47,552 nucleotides of DNA from a virus. The stretch lies in IMG/VR virus record IMGVR_UViG_3300046694_000356, positions 1 through 47,552 of that record, one strand, 5' to 3'. Within the stretch, counting starts at the first letter, position 1; every line of letters starts with the position of its first letter. The notes beneath the pieces are model-generated. The model did no database searches and had not been told where the DNA came from. It saw only the letters and a program-made list of their open reading frames with translations. Shown here piece after piece: positions 1 through 7,620 of this stretch. The position numbers and the translations under genes were made by a program.

Positions 1-83
1 GTGTCAAAGCCCCCCTCAACCTCGCAGGAGCCCGAGGTCACCCTGTGGGAGAGGCTTCAAGCCTCGATTCCTGCAAACGTGGG

Positions 84-161
84 TTAGTGAGCCGCCTCAA
101 CACAGTTGCGCCCGCCCTTCTTCGCCCGGTACAACGCGCTCTCCGCCAAGCCATAGGCCAC
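84..161 (-). pseudogene. C-terminal remnant of a GGDEF (diguanylate cyclase) protein
   Basis: Read on the minus strand, this short stretch gives [17 protein letters not shown] followed by a stop at 84-86. That is the usual tail of a GGDEF domain (the 'ADxALYRAKxxGRNRV' motif). Only about 25 codons are recognisable and nothing upstream continues the domain, so it is a decayed fragment and not a gene. It lies in chromosomal DNA outside the prophage, next to two other gene remnants. Confidence 0.55.
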
Positions 162-184
162 TGCGAAACCGCTACCCACAGCAC

Positions 185-294
185 AGGCACCGTGACCTTT
201 GAGCCCGGCGCCCGCACCGCCTGGCACACCCACCCGCTGGGGCAAATGCTGATCGTCACGTCCGGGGTGGGCTATGTGCAGCAGGAAGGTGGGC
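185..294 (+). pseudogene. Cupin-domain gene remnant
   Basis: The frame containing [18 protein letters not shown] and then [16 protein letters not shown] matches the metal-binding first motif of small cupin proteins (G-x5-H-x-H). The downstream half of the cupin (IRPGDVVW..., second His motif) is missing, and the sequence runs straight into a LysR tail in another frame. An open frame spans 45-380, but it fuses unrelated remnants and is not a gene. It lies on the chromosomal side of attL. Confidence 0.5.
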
Positions 295-297
295 CAC

Positions 298-402
298 GCC
301 TGGTGCCAGCCGTTTCCTGGCTACCATCTGTACTACCCGAACCGGCGGGAGCAATCCTCGGCACTGGGGGTAATCATTGATGCGTTGCGGCGTGAACCGT
401 GA
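298..402 (+). pseudogene. C-terminal remnant of a LysR-type regulator
   Basis: This frame ends [20 protein letters not shown] and then [10 protein letters not shown]-stop. The pattern 'GYHLYYPxRRxxSxALxxxIDxLR' is the typical end of the LysR substrate-binding domain. Only 34 codons remain and no helix-turn-helix is present, so it is a fragment. With the GGDEF and cupin remnants it shows that the DNA upstream of dusA has been eroded or shuffled before or apart from phage integration. Confidence 0.6.
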
Positions 403-535
403 AGTGCGCGGACTTTGAACGGGGCAACGTTGCGGAACTCGTGCTGAAAAAAGGGCAGCCCTCCCCTATCGGCATCAGAATCAGCGCCGCCCCTGTTCCT
501 GATAAACTCCCCGCCCTTCACGCCCCGCCCCTCAG

Positions 536-652
536 ATGCCGACTATGACCGCCCCACTCGCCCTACCCACCGCCTCCGAGCCCGCCCGCCGCTTCAGCGT
601 TGCGCCGATGATGGATCGGGCATACTCTTCCAGGAAAACCAGCATTAGCTGA
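536..652 (+). pseudogene. dusA: Original 5' end of dusA, cut off by prophage integration
   Basis: From ATG 536 (or ATG 545 in the same frame) the reading frame encodes a short Ala/Pro-rich leader and then [10 protein letters not shown], the conserved start of DusA. After Asp the frame enters phage DNA and stops at 650-652. The same [10 protein letters not shown] resumes at the far right of the window followed by the true DusA sequence WTDHHCRFF. This is therefore the native promoter and first ~27 codons of dusA, separated from the gene body by the prophage. The 38-codon product should be non-functional. Confidence 0.85.
585..616 (+). repeat. attL core (32-bp direct repeat with attR)
   Basis: The core is cccgccgcttcagcgt, then one variable base, then gcgccgatgatggat. 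It recurs at 46986-47017 with a single mismatch (T at 601, G at 47002, synonymous GTT/GTG Val). It covers the [10 protein letters not shown] codons of dusA. A tyrosine recombinase sits directly beside the other copy. dusA is a known integration hot spot for phages and islands. The exact strand-exchange point within the 32 bp cannot be seen. Confidence 0.88.
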
Positions 653-678
653 CGATCAGCGTCAATCTAGAAACCCTC

Positions 679-694
679 GTACCAAATTTGTACC
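679..694. promoter_or_regulatory. Candidate integrase arm-type site, left end
   Basis: The sequence gtaccaaatttgtacc, about 60 bp inside attL, is a near-perfect palindrome. Its half-site TTTGGTAC also occurs near attR (46841-46848), and a related palindrome lies at 46862-46877. Shared short repeats on both sides of the core are expected for integrase or excisionase arm binding, but this assignment is inference only. Confidence 0.35.
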
Positions 695-773
695 ATCCCC
701 TTGGGTTTTGCCGACGCTGATCTTCCCGGGCTCAACATGAGGTCTCGATTCCTTTTACCAATTCCAGATAAAT

Positions 774-809
774 AAAGGCCTGTAGAGCGTATGGCTCACA
801 GGCCTTTTT
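774..809. terminator. Hairpin terminator inside the left prophage end
   Basis: The arms aaaggcctgt (774-783) and acaggccttt (798-807) form a 10-bp stem with a 14-base loop, followed by a T run. In reverse it also has T-rich sequence after the stem, so it could work in both directions. It isolates the prophage cargo genes from transcription entering through the truncated dusA. No convincing gene lies between 653 and 1033; a C11 tract occurs at 839-849. Confidence 0.7.
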
Positions 810-1033
810 ATTTGGGGACGGTTCATGCCTTTCCACTGCCCCCCCCCCCTGAAACGGCACGATTGAAGCACCCACCTGAGTTGCAAAACGAACAACACTC
901 CGGCAAATTCACGCTTGACCAGTTGGGCGCTGCCACCTTCCGAACTGGTTCAGCAATAGGAAACAGGCAGCACAGTCTGAACTTTCCCGCCAACTGCTTC
1001 ATGAGACTGGGAAACAGCTAGGGAGGGTTGTCC

Positions 1034-1186
1034 ATGGGCAATTTCGAACAAGCTGGTTCAGCAGCTTTACATAAACGCCTCACGGCGTTCGGTGGCGTGG
1101 TGGGAGTGCTCTGCACTGCTGGCCTTGCACCAGTACCCGCTGTTGTACTGGCTCTTTGCGTCGCTGTCGTACTAACGATGATGTAA
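1034..1186 (+). CDS. Small hydrophobic protein (50 aa)
   Basis: ATG 1034 follows a strong ribosome binding site (gggagg, 1021-1026) at good spacing. The product starts with a polar N-terminus of about 18 residues (MGNFEQAGSAALHKRLTA) and continues with about 30 hydrophobic residues rich in Val, Ala, Leu and Gly, so it is probably a single- or hairpin-spanning inner membrane peptide. No family is recognised. It lies just upstream of the 329-aa unknown gene on the same strand, with a weak hairpin in between, and may be expressed from the lysogen. The strong SD is the main support. Confidence 0.5.
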   Translation: MGNFEQAGSAALHKRLTAFGGVVGVLCTAGLAPVPAVVLALCVAVVLTMM

Positions 1187-1193
1187 GGCTAGG

Positions 1194-1223
1194 GTGGTCT
1201 CACTAGCGGGTGTGACCACTCGA
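1194..1223 (+). other. Imperfect hairpin between two cargo genes
   Basis: gtggtctcac and gtgtgaccac face each other around a short loop. The stem is imperfect and no T run follows, so it is a weak terminator or processing element at best. Confidence 0.25.
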
Positions 1224-1274
1224 ACCTAATTTCTCTTATGAATTCACAGCTACTGACAATTTATTAGGGGAATG

Positions 1275-2264
1275 ATGACTGATTTCATTAGCCAGTCACC
1301 TGCTGCTTTGGAGTGGACGCGAACCACCATCGAACGGTATTCGACCGGAATATTTGGAACGCTCAAGTCCGCAGTCATCTGGTCAGATTCGACGAATGAA
1401 GACGGCGCACTAATAGTGCCCATTGATGTTCGCGATTTAGTTGGCTCGATTAACACTAACCCTTACATCATTCTTCACGAACACGATCCGGGTAAACCTA
1501 AGGGACAAGTGGTGCAGTGCGCGAGCTTCGAGACCGCGGAGGGGAGAACATTTATTGCGGCTATCCTAGGCTTCTTCGCTGGTGGAGATGTACTTAAGTT
1601 TCACCAACTGGACTTACTTAACGGAGAAATAATCACATCGCCCGAAACGCTTTTGCCCATGCCCGCCGATGCTCGAATTCAGATTTCGACCGATCCGCGG
1701 GAGGTTGATAGCGCTTGGCTGGACAGTGTCACCGGCGATGCTCCAATAAGGATCGTGCGTACCAATCTTTCGCACAACGCGGCTGAGTCCTTTCAAGAAT
1801 TCATAACTCTGGGTATACCGCTTGCCCTGCTGGTCTGGAATCCGTTCGTTACCTCCATTGCAACAGAGGCTGGAAAGGACACTTATCTGGCAGTGCAGAA
1901 GTGGTTAAGAGGACTGCTCTCGCGTCTAGCTGAACGCCGTGCGCCTGTACTCCAGATACGTACACACAAGGCTGGCTGCCAGGTTGCTTTCTTGATTCGC
2001 GGCAAGGACATTAATCGCCATTACGCAGCGCAAGAGGCACTGCCCTCAGCGGCTGCGCAGGCGTCGAAGCTGGTAGATAAGCTGAGTGCGCGCGGCTTGC
2101 CTGGGCGAGAGCTGATTTACGAGTTTGATGCAGCGACACTTAGGTGGTACCCCTCGTACGCTGTGCTTCAAGATGGCCGGATCGTCACTGACAGTACAGA
2201 GTTGATCGCAATCGAGCATCTACCTAAGGGGCTCAGCCTAGGCCTTGCAGATAAGCGCGAATAA
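1275..2264 (+). CDS. Unknown protein, 329 aa, prophage cargo
   Basis: The frame is long and has a start supported by agggg (1266-1270). ATG 1275 is preferred over ATG 1272, which sits too close to the SD. I recognise no family. Visible features: a mixed alpha/beta N-terminal half; a hydrophobic stretch near residues 178-200 (ITLGIPLALLVWNPFVTSIA) that could be one membrane-associated helix; then a basic segment (WLRGLLSRLAERRAP); and a C-terminal part with FDAATLRWYPSYAVLQDGR. It stands alone on the + strand in the accessory block near attL, a place where phages carry lysogenic-conversion genes. Function is not assigned. Confidence 0.75.
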   Translation: MTDFISQSPAALEWTRTTIERYSTGIFGTLKSAVIWSDSTNEDGALIVPIDVRDLVGSINTNPYIILHEHDPGKPKGQVVQCASFETAEGRTFIAAILGFFAGGDVLKFHQLDLLNGEIITSPETLLPMPADARIQISTDPREVDSAWLDSVTGDAPIRIVRTNLSHNAAESFQEFITLGIPLALLVWNPFVTSIATEAGKDTYLAVQKWLRGLLSRLAERRAPVLQIRTHKAGCQVAFLIRGKDINRHYAAQEALPSAAAQASKLVDKLSARGLPGRELIYEFDAATLRWYPSYAVLQDGRIVTDSTELIAIEHLPKGLSLGLADKRE

Positions 2265-2534
2265 GCATTAACCACTGCGTAAGAAGGCGCTTACACACAC
2301 CGATTGTGCGCGGGTATTGAAATCAGCTCCCCACTCACCTAGTGCTGCTTGACTCTTGCGCTATACCCCTAGTCGTTGCAATCTTCCCGCTAGGCATGGA
2401 TTAGCATAGATGGGGCGATAGAATTTTCCCAATTTTGCCCCTCTCCGGCTTACCAAAAATTCCGCCACGGCAATCTATCAGAGACATTCTGCCGGTGAGC
2501 TCCAGAAAATCAGCAGTCCTTACAAGGCCCCGCC
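2265..2534. other. Non-coding gap upstream of the defence-like block
   Basis: About 270 bp with no credible gene. The frames read through it on the minus strand lack start signals and family resemblance. It should hold the promoter of the following + strand genes, but no clear -35/-10 pair could be fixed by eye. Confidence 0.4.
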
Positions 2535-3065
2535 ATGCCCGGAAGCCAGCTTGAACTGAAACGAGCCTTGTACGAACGGCTATATATCGCTGCCCAAGAC
2601 TTTGAAATGGCTCGCCAATACGCGGCGTTTCTGACCAGAAAGGGCTGGCACTCCGCACCGTATGAGCGAAGAGGCACCGTATACATGCAACAGTCGGCAT
2701 TCACTACCGCATTGGTGGTTAGCTATGCACGGCCGTTCACTAAGAGCTTCGGATGGCCACCGCTTCCAAATGAAATTGCAAGGTATGAGGAACCAGACCT
2801 GGAGATGCATGAATATCTTCTTGGATTGCGACACGAGGTTTACGCGCACTCTGACAGCTCACGCCACAGAGTAAGGCCTTTCCGAATAGGAAATGAATCG
2901 CTCACAGACCTCGTAGGAACACCCTTTCTCAGACTTTCGAAATTTGAATGCGAAATGGTCATATCTATGGTCACTTCCAAAATAAAAATGATCCATCCTC
3001 TGCTTACTCAACTTCGACAAGAGCTAGCAGAAACAGAACTCAATCACGCTCTTACTGGACAATAA
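2535..3065 (+). CDS. Small protein with R-x5-H motif, possible HEPN-like
   Basis: A 176-aa protein starting at ATG 2535 behind aagg. It is mostly helical in appearance (long charged stretches at the N-terminus and again at the C-terminus). Its central segment reads LGLRHEVYAHSDSS. An Arg followed after five residues by His in this setting resembles the catalytic R-x4-6-H of HEPN ribonucleases and of related 'xxLRNxxYAHSD' proteins. It ends 44 bp before the DUF262 gene, on the same strand. By position it may be part of the same defence-like unit, but that is inference. No Pfam family is recognised with confidence. Confidence 0.7.
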   Translation: MPGSQLELKRALYERLYIAAQDFEMARQYAAFLTRKGWHSAPYERRGTVYMQQSAFTTALVVSYARPFTKSFGWPPLPNEIARYEEPDLEMHEYLLGLRHEVYAHSDSSRHRVRPFRIGNESLTDLVGTPFLRLSKFECEMVISMVTSKIKMIHPLLTQLRQELAETELNHALTGQ

Positions 3066-3109
3066 AATTTTCTTATATTTTGTATCCAGCAATTAAAACG
3101 GAGATAGAA

Positions 3110-4267
3110 ATGCCCGGACATTTATCACTCGATGCAGAAAAGCCTGCACTGGGCTTCGAGGACGACATACCAGATGACACTCCTTACGAATCCGTAAAGG
3201 AGCGAAAGGTTCTAATCCAACCTTACGATTACGCAGTTAGAACACTAATGGACATGATCGTTGAAGGAGACTTAAAACTAGATCCCGACTATCAAAGAAA
3301 TTATCGATGGGACGATGAAAAAGCGTCACGCTTCATTGAATCAATTGCACTAAACATTCCTGTACCTGTCCTCTACTTCGCGGAAGAGCCCGACGGTTCA
3401 TTCAGCGTCATCGACGGCCAACAGCGCCTCACCTCTCTCTTCCGATACATAAAATTCGAGGAAGCCAAACATTTATTTCCAAACATAGATATCACAGAGC
3501 TAACAATAACAAAACTCAAGCTGCGGCCTGACCTTAACGAAAAAAAATTCCTATCTCTGGAAAGAGAAGACCGATCTCTAATTTCCAAGCGCCCCATCCG
3601 CTGCATCGTAGTGCTTAATGAATCCGACGCAACATTAAAGTTTGAGGTTTTTGAGCGCCTCAACACCGGCAGCTCTCAGCTCACCGAACAGGAGGTTCGT
3701 AACTGCATATACAACGGAAGCTTCAGCAAACTTATTAAAGAGCTGTCAAAAAACGATAAATATCTTCAACTCATATCACTGCCCAATACTGCCAAGAAAA
3801 ACATGACCGATGCAGAGCTAGTTCTCCGTTTCTTTGCATATAAAGAGCTCGACGACGACACTCAGTACCCAGACAACTACACCGAATACCTCAATACGTT
3901 CATGGAACACTATCGCTGGATTAGCCCTTCTCTTGCAGACCACTTCAGGACACTATTCAACAGCACCGTCGACATTCTTTACGACGCCCTCGGCCCTAAC
4001 GTCGCATTTCGAAAGCCATCTAACCTCGATCAGCCAGAAAGCTCAGGCTTTGCGACTAACTTGATTAACGGCTCGATATTCGAGTCGCAGATGGTGGCCG
4101 TTGCTAGACTATTGGAGAGCCGGCGCGAGTTACCCTCAGACCTGCGCACTCGCCTACTCTCTGGGTTTCTAGATTCTGGCTACAGAAGCAGTGTATTTCA
4201 GGGCACCGCCCAGAAATCCAAGGCTTTACGGAGAAACAAAATCCTAAGCGAGATAGTTGCTAGGTAA
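3110..4267 (+). CDS. DUF262 (ParB-like/GmrSD N-terminal) protein
   Basis: The start ATG 3110 has ggag (3100-3103) in front. The longer open frame upstream overlaps the previous gene and is not used. The 385-aa product has the DUF262 hallmarks: LDPDYQRNYRWDDEKASRF, then FSVIDGQQRLTSLFRYI (DGQQR near residue 101), and a later FERLNTGSSQLTEQEVRN. DUF262 is the NTP-dependent ParB-like module found in GmrSD type IV restriction proteins. Here the usual C-terminal DUF1524 HNH nuclease is absent, and the nuclease role is probably taken by the next gene, a HEPN protein. The two overlap or lie within 11 bp, so they are co-translated. Likely an anti-phage or anti-plasmid cassette carried by the prophage. 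Confidence 0.85.
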   Translation: MPGHLSLDAEKPALGFEDDIPDDTPYESVKERKVLIQPYDYAVRTLMDMIVEGDLKLDPDYQRNYRWDDEKASRFIESIALNIPVPVLYFAEEPDGSFSVIDGQQRLTSLFRYIKFEEAKHLFPNIDITELTITKLKLRPDLNEKKFLSLEREDRSLISKRPIRCIVVLNESDATLKFEVFERLNTGSSQLTEQEVRNCIYNGSFSKLIKELSKNDKYLQLISLPNTAKKNMTDAELVLRFFAYKELDDDTQYPDNYTEYLNTFMEHYRWISPSLADHFRTLFNSTVDILYDALGPNVAFRKPSNLDQPESSGFATNLINGSIFESQMVAVARLLESRRELPSDLRTRLLSGFLDSGYRSSVFQGTAQKSKALRRNKILSEIVAR

Positions 4268-4277
4268 GGGAACTACC

Positions 4278-5081
4278 GTGCAGTCCACTCAAAATTTAAA
4301 AGAAAGTTTGAATGATGTGATTCTTCTTGCTTCGGGGGCTGAAACCGAAATACTTAGCCACACATCTGAGGGAAGACAGAAAGGCAACGCAATGACGAGA
4401 GCAGGCATGGTTCTGCTTTGCGGCTACTTCGAAGGTTATATACGCGATGTAATTGCAGAATTTGCAGAAATCGTCAACGACGAAAAAATCAGCATCAACA
4501 TGCTTCCAGACGAGATCCTTTTATTCGCTCTGGAAGATATCGCATCCACAAACGGAACGAACAAACTCCAAGACTCGCTAAAACTACAAACCAGCATAGT
4601 ATCTGACTCACACTTTAAAATAAACGCCAAAAAACTTTCTAAAACAGGTGGGAACCCTACGGTCGACACCATAGAAAGCATTTTCTCCAAGCTTGGCATT
4701 TCAAACATCATCGACACACTATCCATCGAAGACTTCGGAATTTCCAGCACTTACACTAGAGAATCCCAAGCCCTTGTATTACGCGCCAAAATAGAAGAAC
4801 AAATTATAGAGCATGCCCAACAGTTTAATTCGTCTTTGACAGATCATATCGTCTCGATTATCGAGGAAAAATGGGCACCAACACTCAAAAGGCGACAGAT
4901 CGGATATGTGTTTGCCATCGGAGAAATATTAAGAATTAGAAACCTCATCGCTCACGGTGAAGGGCGAGAGCCGGTAGCTCCTACAGATCTTCTAGAACAT
5001 ATTACAATCATAGAAAATCTTGTCTTTGGACTTGATAAAAATCTAAACAATCTTCTAGCCCGGATTCGTACATCGGCGTGA
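4278..5081 (+). CDS. RiboL-PSP-type HEPN protein (MAE_28990/MAE_18760 family)
   Basis: GTG 4278 is chosen because aaggga lies about 7 bp upstream; a TTG at 4257 inside the previous gene is less likely. The 267-aa protein has an N-terminal helix with AGMVLLCGYFEGYIRDVIAEF, typical of this HEPN group, and a C-terminal ILRIRNLIAHGEG (near residue 220). The latter contains the R-x4-H ribonuclease motif (RNLIAH). HEPN proteins of this type are predicted RNA-cleaving effectors in defence and toxin systems. Directly downstream of DUF262 it probably forms a two-component system, with DUF262 as sensor or regulator and HEPN as effector. It ends 18 bp before the convergent umuC stop. Confidence 0.85.
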   Translation: MQSTQNLKESLNDVILLASGAETEILSHTSEGRQKGNAMTRAGMVLLCGYFEGYIRDVIAEFAEIVNDEKISINMLPDEILLFALEDIASTNGTNKLQDSLKLQTSIVSDSHFKINAKKLSKTGGNPTVDTIESIFSKLGISNIIDTLSIEDFGISSTYTRESQALVLRAKIEEQIIEHAQQFNSSLTDHIVSIIEEKWAPTLKRRQIGYVFAIGEILRIRNLIAHGEGREPVAPTDLLEHITIIENLVFGLDKNLNNLLARIRTSA

Positions 5082-5099
5082 CCTCTTGATGACGGAAAA

Positions 5100-6374
5100 T
5101 TATTTCACGGTCCACAGTTCATTCAAGCACGTCGTGTAACTTGGGCTTTTAAGCTCACGCCGCATTCCCCAATCAGGTAAGCCCGGGACGCCGCCCGGGC
5201 GAACCGTTCCCCTCCCCCATTTCGCATTGATCCGGTCCATCACACTCATCACCCGCTCACTTGCCTCCGGCTGCACCTGGGCAAACATGTCGTCGGTAAA
5301 CTCGCCGCGCTGACGGAGGTCGATCAGCAGGATCTCGGCCTTGCTGTATTTGAAGCCCTCCCTAAACACTTCCTCCAGGCCGGCCATGGCCGCTTTGGTG
5401 ATGATCCTGGTGTCATCTGTTGGATATGGCAGCTCGCACACCACTCCCCGGGCGAACTTCGGCTCGTCAGGATTGAACATGCCCGTGCGGATGCTGACCC
5501 TCACCTTCTTGCACAGCGAACCCTGGCCTCGAAGTTTCTCGCAGGCTCTGGCGGCGTAGGTGGCCACCGCCTCTCGGATGGGCTCAATGGCCGTCAGGCG
5601 CTTGCCGAACATCCGGCTGCAGCAGATCTCCTGCTTGGGCGGCGCCACTTCCTCCAGTTCCATGCACGGTGTGCCGCGCAATTCCCTGGCAGTCTTCTCC
5701 ACCACCACGCTGAACTGTTTTCGCAACGTCCAAGGATCGGCCTGAGCCAGGTCCCAAGCGCTTTTAATGCTCATGCTGGTCAGGTGTTCAGTCATACGCC
5801 GGCCGATGCCCCAGACGTCGCTGACCTCGCACGCCTTAAGCAGCTTGTCCCGCCGCTCCGGGTCGGTGATGTCCACCACTCCGCCGGTTTGGCGCTGCCA
5901 GCGCTTCGCTGCATGATTTGCCAGTTTCGCCAGGGTCTTGGTCCCGGCGATGCCAACACCAACCGGGATACCCGTATAGCGCTGCACTTTCGACCGGATC
6001 TGGCGACCCAGGGTTTCCAGGGGAACGGTCATCCCGGTGAGGTCGCAGAAGGCTTCGTCGATACTGTAAATCTCCACTGCCGGTACCAGGCTTTCGATGA
6101 CCGTCATGACGCGCTGGCTGAGGTCGCCATAAAGGGCGTAATTGCTGGAGAACGCCACGATGCCGTTCGCCTCCAGCTTTTCCTTAATTTGGAAATATGG
6201 CTCGCCCATTTTCACAAACGGCTTGGCATCGGCACTGCGGGCGATCACACAGCCGTCGTTGTTGCTGAGCACCACAATTGGCACTCGAAGCAGGTCAGGT
6301 CGAAACACCCTTTCGCAGCTGGCGTAGAAGCTGTTGCAGTCCACCAGGGCGAAGCACGGCCTATGCTCGGGCAT
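5100..6374 (-). CDS. umuC: UmuC-like error-prone DNA polymerase V catalytic subunit
   Basis: A 424-aa Y-family polymerase, the normal length of UmuC. The N-terminus reads FALVDCNSFYASCERVFRPD (first catalytic Asp and the steric-gate region), followed by SNNDGCVIARS and, near residue 105, YSIDEAF with the second catalytic acidic pair. The little-finger part ends with the UmuC-type C-terminus. It carries out translesion synthesis when partnered with UmuD'. The start ATG 6374 overlaps the end of umuD by 14 bp, so the two are translationally coupled and expressed from the LexA-box promoter at 6818. It is a phage-borne copy; whether it is active in the host is unknown. Confidence 0.95.
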   Translation of the reverse strand: MPEHRPCFALVDCNSFYASCERVFRPDLLRVPIVVLSNNDGCVIARSADAKPFVKMGEPYFQIKEKLEANGIVAFSSNYALYGDLSQRVMTVIESLVPAVEIYSIDEAFCDLTGMTVPLETLGRQIRSKVQRYTGIPVGVGIAGTKTLAKLANHAAKRWQRQTGGVVDITDPERRDKLLKACEVSDVWGIGRRMTEHLTSMSIKSAWDLAQADPWTLRKQFSVVVEKTARELRGTPCMELEEVAPPKQEICCSRMFGKRLTAIEPIREAVATYAARACEKLRGQGSLCKKVRVSIRTGMFNPDEPKFARGVVCELPYPTDDTRIITKAAMAGLEEVFREGFKYSKAEILLIDLRQRGEFTDDMFAQVQPEASERVMSVMDRINAKWGRGTVRPGGVPGLPDWGMRRELKSPSYTTCLNELWTVK

Positions 6375-6798
6375 GGGAGTGGCTTCGGATGCTGTACAAG
6401 ACCACGCCCCAGATCACCAGCTCATCGGACTCGAACACGTACCGCGGTGCGAAAAGGGGGTTCTCTGATTGCAGGATGAACTGATCGCCCTCCTTGCCCA
6501 GCGTCTTGATCAGCGGTTCGTTGTTGAGGGCTGCGATGACGATCAGGCCGGGCTTCGGCTCGACGGAGCGATCCACCACCACCAGGTCACCATCAAATAT
6601 CCCGACGCCGGTCATGCTGTCGCCGCCGACCCTGGCGAGAAAGGTTTGGGGAAGACGCAGGCCCAGCAGCTCGTCGAGGGAAATTTCCCGCTCAATATGG
6701 TCCTGCGCCGGCGATGGGAACCCGGCCGGAACGGTGAATGAGTAGAGCGGCAGACGCCGCCCCTGAACATTTATGTGTCCAAGGTAGTCGATTGACAT
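6361..6798 (-). CDS. umuD: UmuD-like S24 self-cleaving protein
   Basis: 145 aa, the normal size. The cleavage site VPAGFPSPA is present (Ala25-Gly26), as are the catalytic Ser61 in GGDSMTG and Lys98 in EPLIKTL. After RecA-stimulated self-cleavage, UmuD' binds UmuC to make polymerase V. The gene is first in the umuDC operon, directly behind the LexA box. The N-terminal domain is short and carries no helix-turn-helix, which separates it from phage repressors of the same peptidase family. Confidence 0.95.
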   Translation of the reverse strand: MSIDYLGHINVQGRRLPLYSFTVPAGFPSPAQDHIEREISLDELLGLRLPQTFLARVGGDSMTGVGIFDGDLVVVDRSVEPKPGLIVIAALNNEPLIKTLGKEGDQFILQSENPLFAPRYVFESDELVIWGVVLYSIRSHSHARA

Positions 6799-6817
6799 AG
6801 GAAGCAGCCGAAGATAA

Positions 6818-6833
6818 CTGTGTATTTATACAG
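6818..6833. promoter_or_regulatory. LexA (SOS) box shared by umuDC and the SRAP gene
   Basis: The sequence ctgtgtatttatacag fits CTG-N10-CAG with an AT-rich palindromic centre, the LexA operator consensus of gamma-proteobacteria. It lies 20 bp upstream of umuD on the minus strand and 59 bp upstream of the SRAP start on the plus strand. One operator can therefore repress both directions until DNA damage. Confidence 0.88.
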
Positions 6834-6891
6834 TAATGCGGCGAGATCAGTCCGACAAGGTGGACTGACGAACAGCAGGCAGGAGAAGACG

Positions 6892-7620
6892 ATGTGCGGG
6901 CGCTACGCGAAAGAGCAGGACCTGGACAGATGGCGGGACGTGCTGGCGATCATGCAGCCAATAGAGGACCTAACCGACCCAGCTGCTGGCCCGAGGTACA
7001 ACATCGCCCCAACCCAGAAGGCGCCGATCATCTACGACACGGGGAATGGGCTGGCGGCCGAGGCCATACGCTGGGGATGGGCGCCGCATTGGGCGAAGGA
7101 AAGGAAGATGCCGCCGGCGATCAACGCCAGGGTGGAGACGGTGGCCACCGGTAACTTCTTCCGGGCGATCTGGAAGCACCGTGCACTTGCGCTGGCCGAT
7201 GGCTGGTTTGAATGGGTGAAGCACCCGGACGACCCGAAGATCAAGCAGCCCTACTTCATCAAGGCCAAGGACGGGGCACCCCTGTTTTTCGCCTCGATCT
7301 GCCAGGTCACCCAGGGCCTGGAGCAAGCGGAGGATGACGGCTTCACCATCATCACCGCCGCGGCAGACTCCGGCCTACTGGATATCCACGACCGTCGCCC
7401 CGTAGTGCTGCCGCCGGAACTGGCCGCCGAATGGATCGACCCCGGTACCGAGCCGGCCAGAGCGCTGGAGATCGCAGCCGACCAGGGCTTGGGTGCCGAG
7501 GCCTTCATCTGGTACCCGGTGCCAAAGGCAGTGGGCAGCCCGCGCAACCAGGGGCCGGAGCTGATCGAACGCATTGCAACGCCGTTGTTCCCCCTGCCCG
7601 ACATTGAGGCCCGTCGCTAG
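6892..7620 (+). CDS. SRAP-domain protein (YedK/HMCES family), abasic-site crosslinker
   Basis: The start ATG 6892 has aggagaag in front and puts Cys at position 2, which is essential because the initiator Met is removed and Cys2 bonds covalently to abasic sites in single-stranded DNA. The longer frame from 6820 would abolish this. Other catalytic residues are present: Asn78 in INARVET, Glu107 in WFEWVK and His166 in DIHDRRPV. Length is 242 aa, near the E. coli YedK length. It shares the LexA box at 6818 with umuDC, so it is likely damage-induced. It ends overlapping the convergent methyltransferase stop by 4 bp. It protects stalled ssDNA at abasic sites. Confidence 0.92.
   Translation: MCGRYAKEQDLDRWRDVLAIMQPIEDLTDPAAGPRYNIAPTQKAPIIYDTGNGLAAEAIRWGWAPHWAKERKMPPAINARVETVATGNFFRAIWKHRALALADGWFEWVKHPDDPKIKQPYFIKAKDGAPLFFASICQVTQGLEQAEDDGFTIITAAADSGLLDIHDRRPVVLPPELAAEWIDPGTEPARALEIAADQGLGAEAFIWYPVPKAVGSPRNQGPELIERIATPLFPLPDIEARR

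Noticed and set aside
839-849. C11 tract, and G10 tract at 45689-45698
   Set aside because: Notable homopolymers, but neither lies in a recognised coding region or promoter, so no phase-variation role can be supported.
791-1021. Open frame of 76 codons after the left terminator
   Set aside because: It starts inside the terminator hairpin, contains a C11 homopolymer giving a run of Pro, and has no SD.
4257-4277. TTG start extending the HEPN protein by seven residues
   Set aside because: GTG 4278 has a better spaced SD; the extension is inside the DUF262 gene.
6820-6891. N-terminal extension of the SRAP protein from 6820
   Set aside because: It would place the catalytic Cys internally and begin inside the LexA box.
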